Shown in pieces: positions 51,701-64,000 of a DNA stretch of 64,000 bases. The stretch spans positions 1 through 64,000 of the forward strand of contig NW_024104162.1 in the NCBI RefSeq assembly GCF_003945595.2. The letters run 5' to 3'. The notes below the pieces were generated by a model, which worked only from the letters and a program-made list of their open reading frames with translations, was not told where the DNA came from and did no database searches. Source of the DNA: Pipra filicauda. Its lineage: Eukaryota; Chordata; Aves; Passeriformes; Pipridae. Both the position numbers and the translations under genes were made by a program. Position 1 is the first letter of the stretch, and each line of letters starts with the position of its first letter.

Positions 51701-54700
51701 GATAGATAATTCACTTGAGTTAATGTCAGTTTTATTTGATTGTTTCAGAACACAGAGAACTCTCAGTATATCTTTTTTTATTCAAAGGCTTTCAGAGAAG
51801 TGTACTGCTCTCAATTCTAAATGATAAATTAATTATGCAGAACTTGTAAATCACAGACATTTCACACCTGAAGGGACAAATGTGCCAGTATGGTGCTTTA
51901 AAACTGCTCAGACCATTTAATCCTTAATTACAGAACACTTTCCCCAGCCTTACAAATTTTTTGAGATATCCAATATTCTCTTATTTCCCAGGTTTCCAGT
52001 AAAGTATTCTAATTAATAATGTAATACTTATCAAAATCAACAGAGGAAAAACATTAAACTTTACACTACCTTATTTTAAAAATAAGGCTGAAGAGAAGAA
52101 GGGAAGCCCTAAAAGCTGAAATTAATTTTAAATGATAAAAATAAAAGAATTCTGTAGGAGTAAAAAATGTTACACTGAAAGTAAAACTAACAGTCCTGCC
52201 TCCTTACTACTATAACTAATGGATGGCTATATGAATTCAATACAGCTATGTTGATTTCTACTGTAAGAGCAGCTTGCCTCTAGAAATTGCATTCAAAAGC
52301 TTGTAATGGAGAACACAGTTTCACATGGCATTATTTTGAGTTTCCTTAAGTACCAGTGGTAAAAAAATAGGGGAAAAAAAACCCACAGCAGTGAAGCTTA
52401 AGTGGTTAGGCAGCAATTAATCAGAAATAATAATATCCTTTCTATTGGAAAGTTTCCTTTTAGCTCCCTGGTCACAGAAATCATCTATATTGATATATAA
52501 TGGACAGCGGAATGCATTTACATGAAAGAAAAGCTTTGCAGAAGGATAACATATATCCCTGCCCCCTCTCTTTAAAGATGTCTTTTCTTAACCATTCTAA
52601 ATTAACATATGGTCAATGTACATAGGTTTATACCCATTAAGAGTTGAAGTGTTCAAAATGTTCATCAGAGAACTGAGATTCTTGTTACTATGAGATGTAA
52701 TTTAATATTTGTACTATAGCTGCACGAAAGACAATGCACATATTGAGTTTCACCATTAGTTACTGCAGGCCAGACAGTCTTTCTACATATAAACTATCAA
52801 AGCACCACTAAACTTAAACTGAAATGTTAAACGCAGCAACTTGGATGTCTTTAATCAACATCTGCTGAACAGTTTAGATTTTCTATAGCAGCAAAGGTAA
52901 GACAGCAATGTTTTATATAAATGTCTGAATAGGAAGTAATCTGTAACCTAATACAGTTTTGTGTTTAAGATAGTTTGGTTTTGGTAAGAAAAATGTCCTT
53001 TATAAAAAAAAAAAAAATCACTGAATTTCCTTTATCATGTATCTCCTAAAATCCAGCAGGTTTGTATGTATAACTTAGCCTCACTTTAATATCATCAATT
53101 ATACAAAAATAAAGGAAAATTATTATAAAGTACAACCAAGTTTTTCATTAGTCATTGATGCCTAGGATTTACTAATCAATTTAGCCATCCTTATTCATTT
53201 GGTTTTTTTCATTTTTTCTTTATTTATTGTAAAAGCTTTGATGAAAGGATCTATGAAGAACACTCATTGTCCCTTTGGCAACTATAGGAAAATCCTGAAG
53301 ATGCATTTGGAGGTAAGCTGCTATCACAATGTCAGTGACTCTGACACACTCATACTGCACTAGACTGGGAACACACGTGTAATATGTTTTCTCTGATAGA
53401 TATTTCTTTGCTGGACACTGAGAAGTTTCAGCAACTGTCAGATGCAGTTTTCTCTCCCTTGGTGTTAAGCCCTTTTAGCTCCATGTTCAGTACCTGAAAC
53501 ATGTGCCCTCCTGTTTGACAGACAAGAGATAAAACCCTCAGCAGAGCAGTGAGTTAGGAGTTTGCAGTTAAGAACACTTTGAAGTCCTTTAGAGATGATG
53601 GTTATATCAGTATATCACACAGATTTACTGTTCATCTCCATAGTTCTGCAAGCATTAGAATTATTAAAAAACTCAATTTTTTTCAGGCTTTCTCCTCAAG
53701 AACATGCACTTAACTTTAACTGTAAAATTCTTTTTAAAAAATGGAGCATTGCTTAACAATGAAACTACAACAGTCTGACAGTACTTACATTCTCAGTGTT
53801 TCCCATTCAGAAGATGATAGATACTACTAATAGTCTGGATGTTTTAAATGATTGAATGATTCCAAGTTCAATGCTACAGAACTCTCAGACACGGCAAAGA
53901 GCTTATTCCAGAACTAAGTATATACAGATATGATTTTCTACTGCTCTACTCAGGGAATTTTTATTTTAGCACTAGTACCAAAAGTTAATCAGGTAGTTTG
54001 TGATTGTTATTCAGGTAGTCTATGACAGGCATTGTCTAAAACCAAAACCAAGCAAATCTTATTCTTGTTCCTGAGCCTTTTTGTGGGTTTGGGGCTTTTT
54101 AACGGGTTTTGCAGCAGAACACTTAGGCCACAGTGACAACCAGTGGCTGCAGCACTGCCCATCCTCCCCCACCCCAGATGCCCTCCCAAAAAAAACCCCA
54201 GACTTCGCCCTTACTTAGAAATATGTCCAACAGCATGAATTGTAGCACAGGTCTCAATAAGAAGACGTGTTTGTCAGCATTAAACATTGCTGTCAGCACT
54301 ACAACATGCCCAAGAAAGAGAAATGCTCCTGCCTTGCCAAGGGAAGGCAATTCCCATGGATGATGGTATGAACAGGATCATTTGTCACCCCACCTGCAGC
54401 TGTCTATGAGGTGTATCTTCTTCTCCCTCTACCCAAAGTTGCAATGATGATGTACAAGGACTCATGGAAGGTGTTGCAATTCAAACATTTCAAGGTTGAG
54501 GAGGAATTATATTAAATATCATAAAATGACAGTATATAAAAATTAGCAGCAATTATAGCGTGCAAACGGTGAGAATTGCTGAGCACATAAAATGTCATGC
54601 AAGAAATCATGTTTTGTAAATCTGACACAACTTAGAAGATGAGCTCCCACGAACAGTTCACAGGGATGATCTCTTCTGCAACTAAATAAGCAAACCCCTG

Positions 54701-57586
54701 TTTTCTATTACTATATTCTATTTCTACACTTTGAAGTTCCTCGCATTTGTCCAGCTGCTTACTATCACATCCACCTCCCAACATGCAAAGAATCTGAAAC
54801 TCTCAAAAGTCATGGAGTTTTGTTTTTAAAAATCAAACTCTTTATGGTTCCCATGACAGCCACAACAAAAATTCAGACTTAACCATAGATTAAGATTTTG
54901 GGATGAGACACAGCAGGTATTTCACGCACATATAAAATGTGCTTTAACACCCACCCAATCCTGTCTATCAACAGGCAGCTGCTTTAAGATGAACACTCTA
55001 TTCATGGGGACCTTTGGCAGCTTCTCAGCCAAGATCAGCAGCAGCACTACAGAGAGCAGAGTGCAGAAGTTCCCATGGCATGGGGTTAAAAGCATTTAAC
55101 TTCACTTTGGCATGGGGTTAAGCACAGAGCCATAAGGACTCTATGCCTGTCTGGGGACATGAATGGAGATTTCTGCTGTCAAATATAAGGCATCTCTTAG
55201 GCAATAAATATAAGTGGGCCTGATTTTTCTCCCTGATAAGTAAGGGTTTAAGCTGACATAATTACCTTTGGCAAATTTACTGCAGATTTATTCCTAAGTG
55301 AATGGCAAATGAGCCCAATATTTCTTTCATATATAACAGATTACACACTGTTATGCCATTTTTTCTTTTTACTTTCCAAGAACTGCTTTACCCCGTTCTC
55401 TTTATTTCACTTTGATCTTAGCACTGTGCCTGGCTAGGCGTTAAAAATTAAAGTCAGGTGTGCTAGAAGGAAGTGAATTAGATTCAGATTCCATTCTAAA
55501 TTTGGATTTATTCTACTCATATTCAAACATACCACCACTGATTCTCCCACCAAGAAATACATACTACTTGGCAACAAGAAAATTATCAAAGCAATCTGAC
55601 CAAATTGGCACCACTAGCTCTGGTTACATCTGGTAACAATAATATGAAGGCAGAAGTATGAAGATAACAACTCTCATTTATTGTTACCATTAAACTTATC
55701 TGCATGCATACTCTGAAGTCTTTGAACTTCATGCTTTCATAAAGCCAATAAGAGCTCCACTCAAAGGTGAGAGGTGATGCTTTTCCAAAAGTGATAAAAT
55801 ATCCAATTTACTGAGGTATTAGAGTCTCTAGTCACAGACTGCTCAGTCAGACAGACAAGCAATGGAATACCACCAGGAAAGCACAACTGCCAACATCAAG
55901 GAGCTCCAGCAATGCATAAATTAAGGTGTTTGATTCTATGCCAGAAAAGAGTAGAGATTTAATATACTAAAAAATTGGTACAAAACAACTGCTAATGCAT
56001 AAGCCTACCTTTTATATTTATTGGGAAATGTTTCTTTGTTATTTCCAGATATAACAAACTTGGATATACATTAGGTCAAGTTGCTGATCAAGTGCAACTG
56101 CCTATCCTAGCAAGGAGATGAACAAGAGCAGTGGGATCTACTGTCTTATTTCAGGATAAGATAAGGATAGTTTATCAGATTAATAAGTTATTCAGTCACT
56201 ATATTGCTAAATATTTCATGCATCAGACTATGACGAAAACATCCATTTCTCAGTTGAAATCATACATAAAATGTACCATTTCTGAATCACTCAAGGTTTA
56301 AAATTGTCTTCTGATGGGTTTTACTACATATAATTAACAAGCTGACTAATTTATTTTCCTAAGGAACATTTCATAAAACTATGATTTGAGATCAGTCTGT
56401 CCCTCTGAATCCCCCTTATCAATGCCTGTGTCAGTCACAGGTGAAAAGCCACCCAACCTCCTTCCTCCTTGTCAAAATCAGTCACCTGGAGCGTGGAGCT
56501 TGAAAGAACTTTCAGGAAAAAGATTAGCATGTAAATAAGACATAGGAGCCTTCTGGGTTTGTGCAATACTTTGTTCCATGGGCTACTTCCTGGAACACGT
56601 GATTTTGTGTTATTTAAATGAGTTGTCAAGGATTCAGCAGTAAATGGCTGTAAGACAGGGGGCAAATAGTCCCACTGCCACTCAAAGATGCAGGTCCAAA
56701 AACAGTGGATCACACAAATACACTCCCCTATCAGCCAGCAGGTAAAAATTCAATTTAACTCATGACAGCAAGATACCTCTCTGTGTAAAATTATTCCCAA
56801 TTTCTCCTATAAAACTCTCCCTTATAATTTTTAACTCCAATCAGTAGTCTTCTATGACATGTCTTGGAAGAGTATTTCGAAGAAAACCGTATATCTTCTC
56901 TTAAACAATTCTCCCTCACTCTTTTTCAGATAGTCATCCATTTCCCTAAATAATTCCTTTATGGTCTATTGCACCTCAAAGTATGACAACTTTTACTTTC
57001 TTTTTTCCCCAGTCACACTATACATAATTTAGCTCTTTCACACTTCAAAAGAAATTTCCTCCAACTCTATTAAAAAGAAAATATTACTCTTCAGACAGCT
57101 TAAAATTCCCAGCATGCGAGTTGGCTGCTTTCTCGGCATGAATAAAACTTAATGTCTTATTTAAAGATAACTCTGTTAATTAGTATTGACATTTCAGAGC
57201 CGAAGGGCAGCTCCTTCCTTGCCAGTAGCACTGGTGCCACACTAGCAGTGTGAAACCCTTACGTAAGGACCTCATTAAGCTCAGTCCCACTTTGCAAATG
57301 GCACTGGTTTTAAGAGCACTTCTGTGTGCTGTTCTGTTCTCTTCATCTGAGCCGTGTGTGAGGAACCCTCTCAACACTAGCCAGAATAACTTGATCTAGA
57401 ATAACTTACACTATTTAGACTTCAGGATTTGTCTTTAAAATTCTAAATACAAGTAATCTACACATATTTGTTATTTCCCAAAATAGTGGGTTTATTTCAT
57501 CTCTCATCTCTATATTATACTACATCTTTCTTTAGATCTTACAACTGAGTGATTCCTTTCTGTACATATAACTACATTTATAAAGT

Positions 57587-57626
57587 TTAATGTATTAGTT
57601 AATAACTTAATGTATTTGTTAATAAT
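57587..57626. repeat. 20-bp tandem duplication
   Basis: TTAATGTATTAGTTAATAAC is followed directly by TTAATGTATTTGTTAATAAT, two substitutions apart. Confidence 0.85.
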
Positions 57627-60600
57627 ATATGTAGCAATAGTATCATACTAAGCTACACAAACATACACGCATATATTACAGCATCTCTTCAAAGCACTTA
57701 TTTCTTATTTCAACCTATTTTTTTCAAATAATAATCACTTTTTTCACTTTCACTAATAATCTCTTACCCCATAGCTCCCAAACGAATTAAAAGAGATATC
57801 CAAAATGTTCAGTTTTCCACAGATGGCAAAGGCAGACAAATTAATACTTTTAACTTTTACAATTAAGATTTTCAAACATGCAAACAAACACGTTCCTTTG
57901 TTCCCTATTCAGAGATGTACATTACTAGTACAGAAATCAGAGTAGTTTGACCAACTGCAGTTTGATCATACTTCATGAAAGACTACATGTGTCTTTCTTC
58001 TTGTAATATTTTCTGACAAGTGAAGGCCATCCCAAGGAATAGATGCTTCCCTTCATATTGAGACTCATGGCTATGGATGAACATTCAGGTTGGCTTCATT
58101 GAGTCAACGTATATTAAATAACACATTTCCAGTGATCTTTCATATCCTGCAAAAACTTAGTAGTGTAACGTGTTGCAAACAGTGGGAAATTAAAGAAGAT
58201 GAAGAAAAGTGAAAATAAGCACTGCCTCTAATCTTAATGGCATTGTTCTCAGTGTCTGTGTGTACAGGCTGAGAGCTCACCAACAGCAGGCCTGGTTAGG
58301 CTTAAGGGGGAGGTTTATACATATCAAATAGTCTCAGCATGTACCACATGCAAAGTTGAAGGGTCCCAAGGCTGCATTTTATTGTGCAGAATCCTTCAGG
58401 ATCCATTTTTGTGATAATGTATTGGGATCAGTCACACCACCACCCTGGATGAGCAATTGGCTATATTTATTCAGGCTGCCTTATCTGAATAACACACCAT
58501 GATTTGGCAAAGCTGCAAGCACAAGAAGCCAAAGTACAATTTAATAATTCTCAGCACACTGAACGCTGTACTATTAAAATGGACATATAATATTAGAAGA
58601 TTTGTCTTTTAAAGTAATACACAAGTCAACAGTCACCATAGCAGCTTTGCAGCACCAAAACTTCCATGTTACACCAGAAGGACTCCCTAATTTTTTTTTA
58701 ATGCTCTAAATCTACAGTCAGAACACTGGTCTGTTTTACAGAACAACTAGTTCAGAATTTGTCATCTGATTCCAAAACTACAATAGAACTCTGATTTGGT
58801 GATTGCAAAACCTCAGCTCACATAACAGTCTATTTACAATGTTCTGACAGAATTTGACAAAGTCAATAAAAATTTCCTTCGTCATGTCATGATCCCTTTC
58901 TAGAAATACAAAAACATGCTTCCAACTGATTAAACCACGAAAAAAAAATCCAAAGGCATCTTCTATCAGCGATATGCTTGCACTTTCTATTTGTTGAGAT
59001 CAAACAAAAGAAAATGGTCTCTGGGGTCTTTCCAGACCATTCTGGATTCAGCAGTTCAAGTTTCAGTGGTGTTCTTAGCCAGGATTCCTGCATCAAGCAA
59101 TAATACTGATGCAAACTTCTCAGCACAAGGGCAGGACTCCCTTGTTTACCCAGTACACTCCTAATCTGACCATGGGTAAATTTTCTCTTTTTCAGAAGAC
59201 AGCTCGCAGTAATGAATACAATTAATTGTACAACACATTTTACTTTAACACCAACTGGACAATATCACCTCATGTGAATAGTCCAGCCACTCCAAGTACA
59301 GATTCCAATTATTACATGAGAACTAAGACTTTATGACACTTCCTACAAATGCTAATTAGCTGGTAGGTTAGGGCCCTCAGTCATGTAGCACTTCATCAAT
59401 CACAAAGCCTAAACTATTAAAGATGGAAACTGTAACATTTTACATAAAAAGTTATGTTGCAAGTCAAAGTAGAATATTATATTAGCCCCCTTTAGCTGGT
59501 GTTCTTTTATGACAGTCCTCACAAAAGAATTTCCACAAGCTGTTGTCCTAATATGATCCAGGTCTACATCCTCTGCACTGTTCTTGTCTCAGCAGCTACT
59601 GTTTTCAACACCGAGACTCACACTTCAGAGCATATAACTGGTGGTTTTGCATACCTATAGATTCCTGAAGGACAAAATATACCAGTTATAGCAACTACAC
59701 AAAAGAGAGAATTTGTGAACAAAAAGGGACACGAAAGAATCATCACCACGTTCAGCACTTTTGCCCTTCAGCCTTCAACTCGACCATATTCATAGAACTT
59801 ACACATTCCGCTACGAAATACATAAAGATTTCTGAGGTCTGCCCCTCTGCATGCTAAACTGACAGATATGAGGTGTAAGACTAGCCTTGCCAGGTTAAAC
59901 AAGGCTATTAAAACAGCATACCCAACTTTACTGGCACTAAAATGGAAAAGTGGTGCCAAAGATTCTAAAAGAAAAGAAATATTAAGTAATATTGCACCTC
60001 TGACATTGACATAAGTTTATTATTACTCCATGCCAATCTACCTTGATCCAAATCCTCTAAACACATGCTGTTCCAGAGCTGGGCCTCCCTTAAGCCTGCA
60101 AATTATATTAAATAGTGTAGCAGTTTTTCAATTTGGTCAAAAATTACACCAAAACCACTGCATGGGAGGACAATGCCCTTTATCTAACTTTTTTCTGCAA
60201 CGTGCTGCCCTGTGTGTGTTCCTGGCCATCCTGTGGGACTCACCACTGCTGTTTTGGTTTTGTTTCTTCCACACCTTTGGTAGAGAGCCATCAAGAGAAC
60301 CTGTCCTGCCCTCCAAGTGTAACAGCTATCCAGAAAGGAGAAGGAACAGCTCCAGTTTCGAAAGGGAGCTTTTCAGAGTTTGGTTTGGTTTCCTTTGTAT
60401 TTTTTTTCACACAGTAGATAACAGTTAGGTACCTAAGAGAAAGACTAGAAATTGCATATTTCCAACCAACATATTCCTTCCTCCTCAGTTTCAGGTTATT
60501 ACTGACAGAAATATTACCAAGCACTATATATACAAATTCTTCCTTCTTCAATTACTTCAATACAACCATTAAAACAAATATTATTTTAGGCTGAGTGAAG

Positions 60601-62110
60601 TACTTCGGGCTGAGTGGAGAGAGATGTAGCCATCTATCTTGCACCAATAACTAAAGGCACTAACATAACTGGTTATTCATAAATCCTCATATCAAAAGTA
60701 AATAAAAATACAAGGATGTATAATTTAGCCCTACATAGAAAGAAGAAAACTGAGACAAGCACGATATTATTACAGACAGAAGACTCTAAGATCTAGATAA
60801 AACTCACAAAGAACTGGAAGCACTTGCTACTTCCAGTTTTAAAGAATCAGTTTACTACTAACTCCGATTTTGCACCTAGTTGTTAGCAGGATTTATTTAT
60901 CTCATTGTACACTAGAGTTAATCAGGCTATAACATGTTTTACTCTATGATCTAGTGAGGAGAGAGGGTGCAGCTTGAGAGTGATTATTTCCATTAAGAGG
61001 CAGGTGCAAAAGTGGCAAGATCATAAATAAAATAGCCATAATGTATTAAAACCAGAACAAAATATGTTACGCTGCATATTTCTGAGCACACAGACATGAC
61101 TGACAGTGCTGATAGCTCTGTGATTGGTTATTCATCACAAAATTTTTATCACTGATTCCCTATTGATCCTCACATTCCCCATACTGATCCATTTCTTCAA
61201 GATATAAGTACAAGAGAAACTGTAAATTGTTGGGTTGTTCGGGGCTTGGGGTTTTTTTTTAGAATACGAACAAAGAGAAAAGACACATTCTGTTTTTCAA
61301 AATGCTCAAGCAATGTCCAAAACTAGTCAGCATTCAGCACAGGATAAAAGCCCTGAAGTTTTCTATCTTTTACATCATAAACATTGCTAAAAAGGCAAAT
61401 ATTCAGAAATAGGATTAAAGTGGATGGGTACTTATATCCCAGTTTTGATAGGCTTTATTTCCCAGGTCTGAAAAAGCAGTCTTCTCAGTTTCTGGAAAAT
61501 AAGGCCTTGGCTTTTTTTAGTTCTGTACTTAAGCAATTGCAGACAGAAGCACAGCTAGACCATGTGAACCCTACATGAATCCTGGAGGAAAACCACAGTA
61601 ACATGAACTACCTACATAATAATAGAGTAAGGAGGAGCAGACATTCTTTGAGTGGCTGTAAAAGGAGGGCAGAAGTAATAGTAAAATATATTTGATGCCA
61701 GGAACTTTTTCTCCACTTATCTGTATGTTCACAAGGGCATCTACACATGGTAAAGAGTGACGCACAGGACACACAGAACATACCTGGTAGCATAAATGTT
61801 TTTGTGAGTGTGAGAAAAAGGATAGGGAAATAAATGCCCTACTACTGCATTCAGAACCCTTGCAGAGCTGCCTTCACAGGAAATTCCCTCTCCGCTCCCC
61901 CAGGTGGAAACTATAATGACTGAACCCAACTTCCCAAAGAGAGCAAATGCAGTTAGTTAAATTTGTGGAAAATTAGAAATACGACTACTTGACTCTTTGG
62001 AGGGAGCCACCCTTCTTAATGTCTTTAGCTCACAGGAAAAACAGAAAACTGACTTAATTTAGGTTCCTTCCCCACTCTCCTCCTCTTTCCAACACCCCCC
62101 ACCTCCCATT

Positions 62111-62128
62111 AAAAAAAAAAAAAAAAAA
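62111..62128. repeat. A18 homopolymer
   Basis: A pure run of A following a C-rich stretch (CACCCCCCACCTCCC). No mobile element was recognised beside it. Confidence 0.93.
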
Positions 62129-62499
62129 GTCATTAGGCTAAAAACAGAGTATCCAGATCTTTTAGCAGGCCCACAATCAGTGTTCATAAGGATAACTGAA
62201 TCCCTCATGTTGAGGAACAAGAAGTTTTATCAGGATTTTTAGGACTTTCATTTAACTCCAACAATTTTGTGACAACTTCAGCACCTAATATTTTTGTGAT
62301 ATAATATAAATAAGATATAATACTATAAAAATGTTTCCATGGATAACAGTAACACATTTTATACTAGAGAACTACTTGACTACTACAGATTTCCTGCATT
62401 TTTTAACATATTAAAAGTAATACCTTATAAGAAATAAATGTATTCCCTTTAAATGTGTCTCAAAAGTTTTACAACGTATCCTTTCATCAGTGATCTTAC

Positions 62500-62667
62500 C
62501 TTTTTTTGAAGGACATTAATTTTTCTTTCTTTTACTTCCAACATGTCTTTCATATCTCGAATTTCTCCAGCAAGGGTTCCTTTCTCTTCTGTGAGGTCTT
62601 GAAGTTGTTTTGTTTTTTTATTCAGAAAGGTTTCTTTTTCTTCCAGTCGTAACCGCAAGGCATCAAC
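62500..62667 (-). CDS. ERC2: ERC2 exon A (coiled coil, 56 codons)
   Basis: The exon is 168 nt, phase 0 at both ends. It begins VDALRLRLEEKETFLNKK, continues through DLTEEKGTLAGEIRDMKDM, and ends KERKINVLQKK. The acceptor reads TTACTTACTGTAG and the donor AAG/GTAAGATC on the minus strand. The open frame runs past the donor into the intron until a stop, so the splice sites define the ends, not the ORF. The peptide matches the ERC/ELKS family coiled coil and joins directly to exon B (QKK then IENLQ), as in the vertebrate proteins. It acts as a rod-forming scaffold segment in the presynaptic terminal. Exon A alone would not cleanly separate ERC2 from ERC1; the downstream exons do. Confidence 0.96.
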
Positions 62668-64000
62668 CTACAGTAAGTAAATCAAACATATTTAAGTTTT
62701 AGTTTTAGTTCTAATTCTCTTTTTTCCTTCACTTAAGAAGTGCATTATTTTTTTTCTACGTCGATTTTCCAAATTCATCTCAGACTAAGAGACTCTTTTA
62801 CTTGTTACACTTTTCTCCAGTGTGAATTGCACAAGTCTCTTAACAAACAGATCTGACTGTACTTCTCTGTAGTAAGCACAAATCCCTGTCAAACAAAATA
62901 AGGGGTATTCCAGCAATTTTCCTAAGCAAAATGTTCTATATACATAACTGGAGGGTTTTTTTCTTTAGAAACACTAAAAAGAAAAAAAAATCCAAAGAAT
63001 TCTAACAAGCCCAGAGAGTGTAAGCACTCTTGATATTCTCATTTCTTGCTGTGTAAATGCTCAAGCACGCAATTTTATTGTTCTCTTAATGTAATTCTAA
63101 CAGTAATAAAATAGCAGACAATTCATTAAAGAAACAGAATATGTTTGGATTTAACCATCAGTACTGCAGGAATCACACCTTACATGTATTGGTCCCTTCA
63201 GGAATTCCACTAAATCATACCTGCTTCCACATTCTGGTTCAGAAAAGCAGTTACAAATGAATTGCTGAGAGGCTCTCAGTATAAAATAATGGGGGGGATT
63301 TTGGGAGCAAAGAACAGGTTTTATGTAAAGTTTCTCAAAACCAAAGGACACTTTTTCTTTTCTATGTGAGCATCATATTATTCAAAGCTCATTCGTAAAT
63401 AAAATAACACAAGAAACCATTGTATACCCAGGAAACTGGATCAGCACTATTAAACATCTTGCAAAGTAGAGAACTAAGATAAATCATTTATTATTACAAA
63501 GACAGGTTTCCTTGAACAGAGGCTTCTTCTGCAGCTCTGAACCATGAGGTGTTCACATTAAGTGGACTCACAGGCTTGTTTTAGCTCCAAGGTACACCAC
63601 TGGGAAGACAAGGTTTGGGTTGAAAATATACGATGTGGCAACCTAGAATAATTCTCCATATACAAGAGAGCTGCAGGAAGTCAGGCAAGTGAGAAATTTT
63701 AGATTCAATAATCCAAATTTTAAACACACAAATGGTAGAAAATAAAGAATAAGAGCTTAAAGTTTTCATTACCTAGAAATTCATAAGGTTAATTCATAAT
63801 AAAAAGCTAGATAGTAGTAACTGAAAGGGCATAAATGTTGGCTTCACATTTTTAAGTGAAGGGTCTTATTTATTTCAAGGGTCTTATCTAGTAAGCTATT
63901 TTCCCCCTAGTTAATCAGAATATTAGCAAAGTACAAAACGATCAGTAGATCTATATTTATTTACAGTCTGAGTTTTGTAATGCTAAATTTATTCAAAGCA
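62668..64000 (-). other. ERC2: intron upstream of exon A (partial)
   Basis: This is the 3' part of the intron that precedes exon A; its acceptor is ...TTACTGTAG read on the minus strand. It holds AT-rich unique-looking sequence with short homopolymers. I found no further exon, RNA gene or recognisable mobile element here. Confidence 0.8.

Larger units (their letters stand above)
38591..62499 (-). other. ERC2: 23.9 kb intron between exons A and B
   Basis: This is the largest intron in the window. It holds a short CR1 tail (46802-46868), a TATA/AATAAA-bearing LTR-like stretch (about 48300-48700), an A18 run (62111-62128), an A13 run near 53006, an AT-rich inverted repeat (44528-44567), a 20-bp tandem duplication (57587-57626) and an unexplained open frame (39002-39379, minus). 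The family protein runs directly from exon A to exon B, so no constitutive exon is expected here, and I recognised none on either strand. Confidence 0.8.
6166..62667 (-). other. ERC2: ERC2 gene body, internal part (seven exons)
   Basis: Seven minus-strand exons splice into 930 nt (310 codons) without a stop: 168, 138, 141, 141, 194, 12 and 136 nt. The first four are phase 0 at both ends. Exon E ends two bases into a codon, the 12-nt microexon keeps that phase, and exon F completes the codon with one base. The product is nearly all charged coiled coil (E, K, R, Q, D and L). ERC2/CAST is a scaffold of the presynaptic active zone that, in the known family, binds RIM, liprin-alpha, bassoon/piccolo and Munc13-1 complexes. 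The C-terminal RIM-binding tail and the N-terminus are outside the window, so this is the middle part of the protein. ERC1 is the close alternative, but the exon E and F peptides match ERC2 as I recall it. Confidence 0.95.

Noticed and set aside
54007..54363. GC-richer patch with overlapping frames on both strands, read as a possible gene
   Set aside because: The Gly/Trp-rich and Pro-rich translations are complementary shadows of a C-rich stretch (CATCCTCCCCCACCCCAG); no family is recognised.
60030..60551. Plus-strand frames of 132 and 94 codons and a minus-strand frame of 86 codons
   Set aside because: The frames overlap each other and read F- and C-rich low-complexity sequence; no homologue is recognised.

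Overview
The window is AT-rich vertebrate nuclear DNA. It is almost entirely intron, taken from the middle of one large gene on the minus strand. The gene is ERC2 (CAST/ELKS2), a coiled-coil scaffold of the presynaptic active zone. Six ordinary coding exons were placed by reading the protein and then fixing both splice sites. Exon joins, lengths and phases agree exactly, and the peptides run continuously as in the ERC2 family. Paralogue-distinguishing segments (NPEFADRIKQLDKEASYY, RHMKDQNKK, NQQLEKKKNAQLLEEV) fit ERC2 rather than ERC1. A bird, or at least a sauropsid, is suggested by a CR1 LINE 3' end (33458-33755), a second CR1 tail (46802-46868), sparse repeats, and no mammalian Alu, L1 or B elements. 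The exact species cannot be read from the sequence.

Layout in transcript order (high to low coordinate): partial upstream intron 62668-64000; exon A 62500-62667; 23.9 kb intron; exon B 38453-38590; 5.3 kb intron carrying the CR1 copy; exon C 33017-33157; a short 551 bp intron; exon D 32325-32465; 9.4 kb intron; exon E 22767-22960; 5.0 kb intron; 12-nt microexon 17718-17729; 11.4 kb intron; exon F 6166-6301; and a partial downstream intron 1-6165. With the microexon the exons sum to 930 nt (310 codons), one unbroken frame with no internal stop. The gene's start and its C-terminal exons lie outside the window.

The most interesting observation is the 12-nt microexon. It has perfect AG/GT borders and the right phase, and adds four residues (SLTS) to the coiled coil. 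A tandem TGC motif and a long pyrimidine-rich tract precede it on the transcript strand, the layout expected of a neuron-regulated microexon. No gene-annotation track based on ORF length would show it.

The rest is intronic: simple repeats, a few local tandem duplications, two clean hairpins, an ancient dispersed repeat seen twice, a possible LTR-like TATA/AATAAA region near 48.4-48.65 kb, and one unexplained 126-codon open stretch on the minus strand near 39.0-39.4 kb. There is no sign of prokaryotic or viral genes, tRNA, rRNA or CRISPR.
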